A stretch of DNA of 64,000 bases from Salinicoccus albus DSM 19776 (GTDB lineage: Bacteria; Bacillota; Bacilli; Staphylococcales; Salinicoccaceae). The notes under the pieces are model-generated. The model had not been told where the DNA came from. It made no database searches and saw only the letters and a list, made by a program, of their open reading frames with translations. The translations under genes and the position numbers were made by a program. The stretch is from the NCBI RefSeq assembly GCF_000385175.1, contig NZ_ARQJ01000029.1:104472-168471 (forward strand). The letters run 5' to 3'. Every line of letters begins with the position of its first letter. Positions within the stretch are counted from its first letter, which is position 1. Below, one piece after another: positions 56,591 to 64,000 of the stretch.

Positions 56591-56605
56591 TTCATTTCTA
56601 TTTAT

Positions 56606-56645
56606 GAGACAGCCATTAAATGATGATGCGCTGTCTCTTTTTTAT
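56606..56645 (+). terminator. clpP terminator
   Basis: GAGACAGC/GCTGTCTC stem followed by TTTTTTT; the loop can pair further. Confidence 0.9.
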
Positions 56646-56718
56646 TTAATTTTTTAATAAAAATTGGATTAATCAGCTGCTGATAGGGATATAATTAGTA
56701 TACAAGGAGGCATATAAT

Positions 56719-57642
56719 ATGAACGTGCTTATAACAGGCGGGACAGGATTCGTCGGTGCCAGACTTACAGATACATTAGTGGAAGAACAGGATCATGTGT
56801 ATATTTTGAGCCGGGGCAGTCACTATTCAGAACATCCGTACATTCACTATATACAATACGACCCCGATCATCCGGAAAATGAAGGCTGGATGGAAAATAT
56901 GCCAAAGAAAATTGACATCATCTATAACCTCGCCGGTGCTTCGCTGCAGAAAATATGGACAGAGTCACACAAAGCGGAAATACTGCATTCAAGAATCAAT
57001 GTGACACGGATGCTCAAAAGATGGGCGGAGCAGAGTGAAATCAAGCCCGGCGTACTGGTCAATGCCAGCGCTGTCGGTTACTATCCAACCAGTGAGAGCA
57101 CATACTTTGATGAAAGTCATACATTTGCGCCGCATAATTTCCTCTCCTATGTGACCGCTTCGTGGGAAAACGAAGCAAGAAAATTCGAAACACTTGGCGT
57201 CAGGGTAGTGACTGCAAGATTCGGTCTGGTTCTGGATAAGGAAAACGGCGTATTGCCCTTAATATCGCTGCCCTATAAATTCGGCGCAGGCGGCAAAATC
57301 GGCAGCGGCGAGCAATGGTACAGCTGGATTCATATTGATGATCTGCTGAATACCCTTTTATTCACAGCTGCTCACGATGAAATTTCCGGACCCGTGAATT
57401 TGACAGCGCCGACACCAAACAGACAGAAACAATTTTCAGCTTATCTCAGCGCGGTCCTCGGCAAACCCAATTTCTTCACAACTCCGGCATTCCTGTTCAG
57501 CAGTGTGATCGGAGAACAGTCCATCATGATAGTGAAGGGACAGTACGTATTTCCAGAAGTGCTGATGGAAAACGATTTCAAGTTTATCTTCCCGACGCTT
57601 GACATTGCACTGGAAGATTTGTTTGATAAAGAAACAGATTAG
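56719..57642 (+). CDS. SDR-family epimerase, TIGR01777/YfhF type
   Basis: 307-aa NAD(P)-binding protein of the extended short-chain dehydrogenase group (TIGR01777, DUF1731). Seen: LITGGTGFVGARL at the start, NLAGASL, NASAVGYYP, GWIHIDDL-like YSWIHIDDLLN, VNLTAPTPNRQKQFS and the C-terminal QYVFPEVLMENDFKFIFPTLDIALEDL. The active-site Tyr pattern is weak, so catalysis is unsure; function unknown in relatives. ATG follows AAGGAGG. Terminator follows. Confidence 0.88.
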   Translation: MNVLITGGTGFVGARLTDTLVEEQDHVYILSRGSHYSEHPYIHYIQYDPDHPENEGWMENMPKKIDIIYNLAGASLQKIWTESHKAEILHSRINVTRMLKRWAEQSEIKPGVLVNASAVGYYPTSESTYFDESHTFAPHNFLSYVTASWENEARKFETLGVRVVTARFGLVLDKENGVLPLISLPYKFGAGGKIGSGEQWYSWIHIDDLLNTLLFTAAHDEISGPVNLTAPTPNRQKQFSAYLSAVLGKPNFFTTPAFLFSSVIGEQSIMIVKGQYVFPEVLMENDFKFIFPTLDIALEDLFDKETD

Positions 57643-57660
57643 CTGGCGTCATGAATATCT

Positions 57661-57699
57661 AAAGCGGAGGTGCCCTTAATGTCGGCGCCTCCGCTTTTT
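57661..57699 (+). terminator. Terminator after the epimerase gene
   Basis: AAAGCGGAGG/CCTCCGCTTT perfect ten-bp stem, 17-base loop, ending in CTTTTTG. Confidence 0.88.
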
Positions 57700-57820
57700 G
57701 GGCTGAGCTGGCAGTGCCGCGATATTACCGGACATTGTGAGACAGTTAATAGCCGGCATTAGTAAAGTTATTCTTAAAGCTGAAAATATATCCGCTTATT
57801 TGAAAATAATCACAACCCGA

Positions 57821-59098
57821 TTAGGTTTGGCCACTGATTTCACTTATATTGTCGATCCATTTAGTGATGTAACCATCTATAACCTCTTCTTTATCAATAT
57901 TATCATGAAGTGAAGGAGATATAATTAACAAGTAGACTATAATATAATAGATTGGCTGAAGTAATTGAACTATTAAAAATTCAGAAATTAACTCATCTTT
58001 TTGTCCGTAACCTTCCCATTCGTCTATATAAGCGCTTAACACCTCTTCACTTAATGTGGGGGAAAAGAATGTCTCCACTTCCTCTGTCAGATGGACAATA
58101 CTTAGAAATGGATGGGTGAGCGAGCTATCAGACCAGTCATAAATTAATGGCTCACCGCCCTCCACTATTACATTACCACCAAATAAGTCACCATGATCCA
58201 CAGATAGCAACGTTTTAAATTTCAGTGTTTGTACTAATGACAGAACATCAGGTATACTCTTGAATAAATTTTGATAGGAAGTATTTGATATGTAATTTTC
58301 TAATGCACTTATCGTTTTATGCAGCCGTTCTTCATTAATTATTGTGTGCACAGGTCTTATCGGTATAGTTCTATTTATCTTCAGTTCACCTTGAATGTAT
58401 TTTTTCTGTAGCTCAGCAATTCTCCTAACAGTCATTTTCCATTGTTGAATGTCCTCTGAATATCCAAGAAGTTCTCCGTTAATTTCTCTCATCATATATG
58501 TTTTTCTTTTTTCGTCGATTGAAATAACTTCAGGTGCATACTTTGTCATACTTTGATGAACAAACGGTTCGTGACCAAAAATTGGCGGTACCGTTTTAAC
58601 ATAATAGTTATTGTTAAAACCATGAATCTTTAATAATAACCCCTTTTCCCAAGTTCTTACCTGTTCCACCAAGCAGAATCTGCCCAACAATTTGCTTTCT
58701 ACCCATTCTTCAGTCTTCTCTCTAAAACCATACTGGAACCATGGCATTTGATAATCACTTCCCTCTTTCCATTGCTGAAGAATCCATTTTTCTTTTACCG
58801 AAATAGCGTTAAAAATATTAGCACTGGAGGGGGCTGCCCAATCGGAATATTTATAAGCAGGCAAATGATCAGTATCCAGGACTTCCACTTCATATATCAG
58901 CCTCGAATCTTCTTTTTTCCAGCATTTTAGTACATTTGTAAACAGATTATACTGTTTGTTGAAATATTCATTTATTTTTTTGATATCTGCAATATGAAAG
59001 GGTAAAGCGTAAAAATGAGGAAAATTCCATTCTTCACCACTGACATCAAACAACATTAAATTTTCTTTCTTTGCGTATACTATAAATTGATAAAGCAT
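57821..59098 (-). CDS. Aminoglycoside phosphotransferase-like protein (AT-rich, likely acquired)
   Basis: 425-aa protein. C-terminal half (about 160-420) is kinase-like: LLSVDHGDLFGGNVIVEGGEPLIYDWSDSS in two motifs, HGDLFGGN (catalytic loop, Asp) and DWSD (metal Asp), the APH/choline-kinase family marks. N-terminal ~150 residues (VYAKKENLMLFDVSGEEWNFPHF..., VLDTDHLPAYKYSDWAAPSSANIF) look like a degenerate NUDIX-like or separate domain. Substrate unknown; small-molecule phosphorylation is inferred, antibiotic resistance is not shown. Base composition is visibly more AT-rich than both neighbours and it stands alone between housekeeping genes, suggesting transfer. Starts with ATG 59098 after AAAGGTAAG. 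Confidence 0.7.
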   Translation of the reverse strand: MLYQFIVYAKKENLMLFDVSGEEWNFPHFYALPFHIADIKKINEYFNKQYNLFTNVLKCWKKEDSRLIYEVEVLDTDHLPAYKYSDWAAPSSANIFNAISVKEKWILQQWKEGSDYQMPWFQYGFREKTEEWVESKLLGRFCLVEQVRTWEKGLLLKIHGFNNNYYVKTVPPIFGHEPFVHQSMTKYAPEVISIDEKRKTYMMREINGELLGYSEDIQQWKMTVRRIAELQKKYIQGELKINRTIPIRPVHTIINEERLHKTISALENYISNTSYQNLFKSIPDVLSLVQTLKFKTLLSVDHGDLFGGNVIVEGGEPLIYDWSDSSLTHPFLSIVHLTEEVETFFSPTLSEEVLSAYIDEWEGYGQKDELISEFLIVQLLQPIYYIIVYLLIISPSLHDNIDKEEVIDGYITKWIDNISEISGQT

Positions 59099-59352
59099 TT
59101 AAACTTACCTTTCGGTCGATCCATTTTTGAACACCCTTATGCATCTGCCTTTTTTTCTATCATTAATATGCAGGGGACTTATTATAAAAAATTATCTGAA
59201 CATCTTATACCCTTCTGAATTAAAGCTAATATATATCCCAAAAATTTTTCTCTTTTTTATCAGTCTTTACCTTAGATCACGTCTCGTTCATTCTATGGGC
59301 GTTGAGATATTTTATGGACCGCAGGGCACCATGCATAAACCAGCAATCCGCA
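59099..59352. other. AT-rich gene-free stretch upstream of the kinase-like gene
   Basis: About 250 bases of the same AT-rich composition as the neighbouring gene, holding its likely promoter. An open frame of 76 codons on the plus strand lacks a ribosome site and protein-like features. Nothing else recognised. Confidence 0.5.
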
Positions 59353-59397
59353 TATAAAAACTGCAGACATACCGCTTTCACGATTTTGTCTGCAGTT
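59353..59397 (-). terminator. Terminator after whiA
   Basis: Minus-strand AAACTGCAGACA/TGTCTGCAGTTT stem, followed by TTTTATATG. It ends the rapZ-yvcK-whiA transcript. Confidence 0.9.
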
Positions 59398-59420
59398 TCC
59401 GCATCTTCACATACTGAATG

Positions 59421-60368
59421 TCATTTTAAAACGAGTTCTTCCCCGCTTTTCAGCTTCTCTGCGATTTTATCCAGTTTTCTCAAACGGTGATTGATACCTG
59501 ACTTTGAAACAGCACCTGTTGACATCATCTCACCCAGCTCTTTTAAAGAAACCTCCTGATGTTCCACCCTCAGTTTTGCGATTTCGCTCAGTCGCTCGGG
59601 CAGTTCATCCAGACCGATTTCTTCATCAATGAACTGGATATTTTCCACCTGTCTCATGGCGGCGCCGATGGTCTTATTCAGATTGGCAGTCTCACAGTTG
59701 ACGAGCCGGTTCACCGAGTTCCGCATATCCCGTACGATTCTGACATCCTCGAATTTAAGCAGTGCCTGATATCCGCCGATCAGACTCAAAAATTCTGCGA
59801 TTTTCTCCGCTTCTTTCAAATAAGCGATGAAGCCGCGTTTTCGTTCTATCACTTTTGCATTCAGTTCGTAGCCATTCATCAGCTCTGTCAGATTCCTGAC
59901 ATGTGCTTCTTGTAAGGAATGGATTTCCAGATGATAGGCGGAAGTCTCGGGATTATTCACTGAACCGCCTGCCAGGAAAGCTCCGCGCAGATAACTGCGG
60001 ATACAGCACTCTTTCTCTTTTACCTTATCATTGATCCTGTCAGACAGCTCCCCGTCTTCCAAAATCTCAAGATCCTCAAGTACGAGTCTGCTGTCATCCT
60101 TAATACGACAAATATACACATTATTTTTCTTAAGTTTCATCTTCCTGCGCACCAGCAGTTCGATCTCAACCCCGTACACCTTTTTTATCAGCGTAAAAAT
60201 CCTTCTGGCAATCGCGGCATTTTCAGTCTGTATGTTTAAAATCCACCCGCCATTGAAATGGCTGAGCGCACCGTTCATTTTAATGAGTGCGGAGAGTTCG
60301 CTTTTCATGCAGCACGTATCCACTTCGATCCTGGTCAGTTCGTTCTTCATATCGGAAGCAAATGACAT
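59421..60368 (-). CDS. whiA: WhiA-family DNA-binding protein
   Basis: 315-aa protein with an N-terminal homing-endonuclease-like fold without catalytic activity (1-210; [40 protein letters not shown]) and a C-terminal helix-turn-helix ([22 protein letters not shown]). In Gram-positive bacteria it affects cell division and chromosome segregation. ATG follows AAGGGCG. Third gene of rapZ-yvcK-whiA; gap to yvcK 23 bases. Confidence 0.95.
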   Translation of the reverse strand: MSFASDMKNELTRIEVDTCCMKSELSALIKMNGALSHFNGGWILNIQTENAAIARRIFTLIKKVYGVEIELLVRRKMKLKKNNVYICRIKDDSRLVLEDLEILEDGELSDRINDKVKEKECCIRSYLRGAFLAGGSVNNPETSAYHLEIHSLQEAHVRNLTELMNGYELNAKVIERKRGFIAYLKEAEKIAEFLSLIGGYQALLKFEDVRIVRDMRNSVNRLVNCETANLNKTIGAAMRQVENIQFIDEEIGLDELPERLSEIAKLRVEHQEVSLKELGEMMSTGAVSKSGINHRLRKLDKIAEKLKSGEELVLK

Positions 60369-60391
60369 GCAATCACGCCCTTATCATTATG

Positions 60392-61384
60392 TTATTTCTT
60401 ATACTGCAATGTGCTGATTTCCCTGAGTGCAATGTCATAGATCTTTTCAGCCAGCACTTTATTATTATGTCTCACCGCACCCTGATCATCGATTGAAACC
60501 AGCCGGTGATCCGTGGCAATTTCCACACCCATTTCCCTGATGCGCTGTTTATCACTGCTGACTATCGACATGTGGTTCCGGCTGTAGTATTCAGAGATCT
60601 GACCCTGAATATCCTGTTCATTAAGAATAATAAAATCCATGATGCTCCTGCCTGTTTTCTGACCCAGGTGAAAATCGATCGCTTCCAGATGATCTGCCGC
60701 GGTATACCCCAGTGTCTCTCCAACCTGGGTCATGATGTTGGAGACATATACTTTAATCCCTTGTGAACCAAGTATGGCATCTTTGATACCGCCGGGCAGA
60801 AGGTTGGGAATCACACTCGTATAGAGGCTTCCCGGTCCGAATACAATCACATCCGAATCCTCTATCGCCTGGACGGCTTCAGCCGTGGCCACCGTATCAT
60901 TCGGAAGCAGATACACTTCTTCTATCTTCTGTTTCACTTCGGGAATATAGCTCTCCCCGACGATGATTGAATTGTCATCCATCCGTGCCGCCAGTTTCGG
61001 GCTGAAGTTTGTGGAGGGAATGACAGTTCCCTTGACGTTTAAAATTTTGCTGAGCTCTTTGACCGCCATCGCAAAATCCCCTGTCATATCATACATTGCC
61101 GCGAGCATCAGGTTGCCGAGCGCATGACCGCCAAACCTGTCCTTCTTAAATCTGTATACGAAAAGATTCTCCAGTTTCGATTCAACATCACTGAGTGAAC
61201 TCATCACATTTCTGATATCACCGGGTGCCGGCATGTCAATCTGATCACGAACCAACCCTGTTGAACCACCGTCATCGGCGACAGATACGATTGCTGAAAT
61301 ATCCACCGGGTAACGCCTCAGCCCCCTTGCCAAAACACTGAGACCCGTACCGCCGCCGACGAGTGTAACCTTAATTTTCTTCAT
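60392..61384 (-). CDS. yvcK: YvcK/GlmR family carbon-use and cell-shape factor
   Basis: 330-aa UPF0052 protein that binds UDP-sugars and helps direct carbon into peptidoglycan precursors. Seen: VTLVGGGTGLSVLARGL near the start, VSVADDGGSTGLVRDQ, PAPGDIRNVMSSLSD, FGGHALGNLMLAA and FGPGSLYTSVIPNLLPGG. ATG at 61384 overlaps the rapZ end by 14 bases with GAGAG upstream, so translation is coupled. Middle gene of the unit. Confidence 0.95.
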   Translation of the reverse strand: MKKIKVTLVGGGTGLSVLARGLRRYPVDISAIVSVADDGGSTGLVRDQIDMPAPGDIRNVMSSLSDVESKLENLFVYRFKKDRFGGHALGNLMLAAMYDMTGDFAMAVKELSKILNVKGTVIPSTNFSPKLAARMDDNSIIVGESYIPEVKQKIEEVYLLPNDTVATAEAVQAIEDSDVIVFGPGSLYTSVIPNLLPGGIKDAILGSQGIKVYVSNIMTQVGETLGYTAADHLEAIDFHLGQKTGRSIMDFIILNEQDIQGQISEYYSRNHMSIVSSDKQRIREMGVEIATDHRLVSIDDQGAVRHNNKVLAEKIYDIALREISTLQYKK

Positions 61385-62255
61385 TAACACGGCTCTCGAT
61401 TTCTGCATCCCGATGCATTGCTTTCATTTTGAAGTCAAGGCTGTCAGACAGGTCTGCGGCAAGTTTTTCGGCAAGTGTGACAGAACGGTGCTGTCCCCCG
61501 GTGCAGCCGATGGCAATGACCAGCTGGGATTTCCCTTCCTTCATGAACTGCGGAATGGTGTATTTTAATAAATCAAGTAACTTTTCATAAAAGGTGCGGG
61601 TTTCCTGCCATTTCATGACATAGTCAAAAACCGGCTGATCCATCCCGTTCATTGGTCTTAGATTATCAACGTAATGCGGGTTTGGGAGAAAGCGGACATC
61701 GAATACAAGGTCGGCATCAATCGGCAGACCGTGCTTGAAGCCAAAGCTCATGATGTTCACGTTGAAAGGCCGCTCATTGGCTCCGGAACTCTTTTCTAAC
61801 AGGTGTTTCCTAAGCGATTTTTCAGTTGTGTTCGTAGTGTCCACAATATCATTTGCACGTCCCTTGAGTTCAGACAGGAGTTCCCGCTCTGTCCTTATCG
61901 CATCAAGCAGATTCATCTCGTTATCAATCGGATGTACACGGCGTGTTTCCTTGTAGCGGCTGACCAATACTTCATCAGAAGCATCGAGGAAGATGATTTC
62001 AAGCACAATATCATTGTTCTCCCTCAAAATTTCCACCTCTTTGACAAGATCTTCAAATAATTCCTTGCCTCTCAGGTCGATGCCAAGCGCTACACGTCCC
62101 ATCTGCCCGTCTGTTGTGCGCATCAGTTCCACAACTTTCGGCAGCAGAATCGGCGGCAGGTTATCGATGCAGAAATAGCCCATGTCCTCAAGTGCCTGAA
62201 TCGCTACGGACTTACCTGCACCACTCATACCGGTTAAAATTTTAAGCTCTTTCAA
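61371..62255 (-). CDS. rapZ: RapZ/YvcJ nucleotide-binding protein
   Basis: 294-aa P-loop protein. Seen: Walker A GMSGAGKSVAIQALED at the N-terminus, Walker B-like VALGIDLRG, and the C-terminal domain with FGFKHGLPIDADLVFDVRFLPNPHYV and AIGCTGGQHRSVTLAEKLA. In E. coli RapZ senses GlcN6P and guides sRNA decay; in Bacillus YvcJ acts in competence and hydrolyses GTP/ATP. Starts with TTG at 62255, eight bases after GGAGG. First gene of the rapZ-yvcK-whiA unit. Confidence 0.95.
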   Translation of the reverse strand: MKELKILTGMSGAGKSVAIQALEDMGYFCIDNLPPILLPKVVELMRTTDGQMGRVALGIDLRGKELFEDLVKEVEILRENNDIVLEIIFLDASDEVLVSRYKETRRVHPIDNEMNLLDAIRTERELLSELKGRANDIVDTTNTTEKSLRKHLLEKSSGANERPFNVNIMSFGFKHGLPIDADLVFDVRFLPNPHYVDNLRPMNGMDQPVFDYVMKWQETRTFYEKLLDLLKYTIPQFMKEGKSQLVIAIGCTGGQHRSVTLAEKLAADLSDSLDFKMKAMHRDAEIESRVNEEN

Positions 62256-62411
62256 ATACCCCGCCTCCTCCTGTCATTCTAATGACTACTTTACATTATA
62301 ATTGACGTTTCAAAAAGTTTGCCAATAAAAAATAATACTGTTTGGATCAGTTCATTCCATTCTCATTGCCTGTTTCAGCGATACTGTCCGGCACCCCGAA
62401 CGCAAAACCCT

Positions 62412-62445
62412 GAAAAACCGGTGCTCTTCCCAAAGAACACCGGTT
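62412..62445 (-). terminator. trxB terminator
   Basis: Minus-strand AACCGGTG/CACCGGTT stem extended by TTCTT/AAGAG, then TTTTTCAGG. Confidence 0.88.
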
Positions 62446-62466
62446 CACATTTGACAGCATCAATAT

Positions 62467-63462
<996 letters not shown>

Positions 63463-63475
63463 TTACAATCTTTCA

Positions 63476-64000
63476 TCAAATATGCTTGATCCTGTCGATT
63501 GCCTTGTTCAAACGATAAGTACTCGTTTTAAAATCTTCAACCAGTGATTTTTTCGTCATACGCCTGTTTCTCTGGTGAAAATGCATCGTTGCTGCTGCCA
63601 GTGCGGTCACATCTTCAACGTCCTCTTTCGCCTCGTAGAGATCGTGGAATGTTTCAATCCATGCCAGCTGATCTTCTTCTGCAATGTACCCCGCCTTTTT
63701 CATCGCTTCGAGCCCCTGATGCATGCGCCCGAGCCGCACGAGTTTCAATCCTTGGAATAAAAATGAAATGTACAGCTTCTCATAGTCATCCAGAGATTCA
63801 ATCGTGTCCCACACCGCATGCCCGAGTATCGCATCGCGGGGAAACACATTATATATTCTGTATATGCCGAGAAGGCGCCTGTAGGCATCATCATCTGTTA
63901 AATACTCAAGTTCAAGATCTGTAATTTTCTGTGCTGCTTCATCCTTTTTCCATGGACTGTATGCTTCGCTGACTCTGTGAAATGTCTGCATTTTGTTCCA
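63476..64000 (-). CDS. TPR-like protein, C-terminal part
   Basis: Only the last 175 codons lie in the window; the frame stays open to the right edge, so the start is outside (an ATG at 63991 has no clear ribosome site). Seen: helical repeat-like sequence (YRRLLGIYRIYNVFPRDA, LGHAVWDTIESLDDYEKLYISFLFQGLKLVRLGRMHQGLEAMKKAG) typical of the tetratricopeptide protein found upstream of trxB in Staphylococcus. Function unknown. Confidence 0.75.
   Translation of the reverse strand, partial: WNKMQTFHRVSEAYSPWKKDEAAQKITDLELEYLTDDDAYRRLLGIYRIYNVFPRDAILGHAVWDTIESLDDYEKLYISFLFQGLKLVRLGRMHQGLEAMKKAGYIAEEDQLAWIETFHDLYEAKEDVEDVTALAAATMHFHQRNRRMTKKSLVEDFKTSTYRLNKAIDRIKHI

Noticed and set aside
59127..59357. 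76-codon open frame on the plus strand in an AT-rich gap
   Set aside because: No ribosome site, hydrophobic low-information sequence and runs into a terminator; best explained by AT-rich non-coding DNA.

Overview
The window reads as chromosomal DNA of a low- to mid-GC Gram-positive coccus of the Staphylococcaceae, more like Salinicoccus or Jeotgalicoccus than Staphylococcus proper. The evidence is a Staphylococcus-like gene order (ampA-ndh-nfu, yut/yun blocks, sufCDSUB, gcvH, smpB-rnr-est-secG, gapR-gap-pgk-tpi-pgm-eno, clpP, whiA-yvcK-rapZ-trxB), strong AGGAGG ribosome sites with frequent TTG and GTG starts, a tmRNA tag ending in NNFAVAA, and base composition richer in G+C than Staphylococcus. 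Genus is inference. No insertion sequence, prophage, integrase or CRISPR array was found.

Layout. 1-2.6 kb: start of an Mrp Na+/H+ antiporter operon. 2.9-9.1 kb: thioesterase, leucyl aminopeptidase and a redox/Fe-S block (NDH-2, YuiB, A-type carrier, UPF0349, YutJ, Nfu, YuzD). 9.1-12.7 kb: BirA-regulated bioY, a 2-hydroxyacid dehydrogenase, yutF, yutE, yutD and what looks like a 3' remnant of lipA. 12.8-16.1 kb: a lysine-riboswitch-controlled NhaC-family transporter and an OFA-family carrier sitting where lipA would be expected. 16.2-19.4 kb: yunD, yunE, yunF. 19.4-22.2 kb: fetAB-like iron exporter plus two lipoproteins. 22.3-28.4 kb: a thioredoxin-like protein, a PH-like protein, then a D-amino-acid cluster (threonine-synthase-like enzyme, D-threonine-aldolase-like enzyme, DauR-like regulator, secreted CwlK-type peptidase, D-serine ammonia-lyase). 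28.5-30.6 kb: baeRF-like protein and heme O synthase. 30.8-36 kb: the sufCDSUB operon. 36.2-42.3 kb: small redox and Toprim proteins, GcvH, an Spx-like protein, thioredoxin, AroD, NupC, DUF488, CDF transporter. 42.5-46.9 kb: ssrA, smpB, rnr, est, secG. 47-54.1 kb: the glycolytic operon with its CggR regulator. 54.2-57.6 kb: glutaredoxin-like protein, split ThrE-type exporter, tRNA-Arg, CtsR-regulated clpP and an SDR epimerase. 57.8-59.1 kb: a lone AT-rich aminoglycoside-phosphotransferase-like gene. 59.4-64 kb: whiA, yvcK, rapZ, trxB and a truncated TPR protein.

How it fits together. Much is housekeeping: Fe-S assembly (sufCDSUB, Nfu, A-type carrier), thiol redox, trans-translation (ssrA/smpB/rnr), lower glycolysis and cell-wall/carbon control (yvcK, rapZ, whiA). 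Regulatory DNA is well preserved: BirA operator, lysine riboswitch, CggR-type operator, CtsR box and two cre-like sites can be read directly. The most unusual points are the apparent loss of lipA beside an intact gcvH, the D-amino-acid cluster around a secreted peptidoglycan peptidase, and the AT-rich kinase-like gene.
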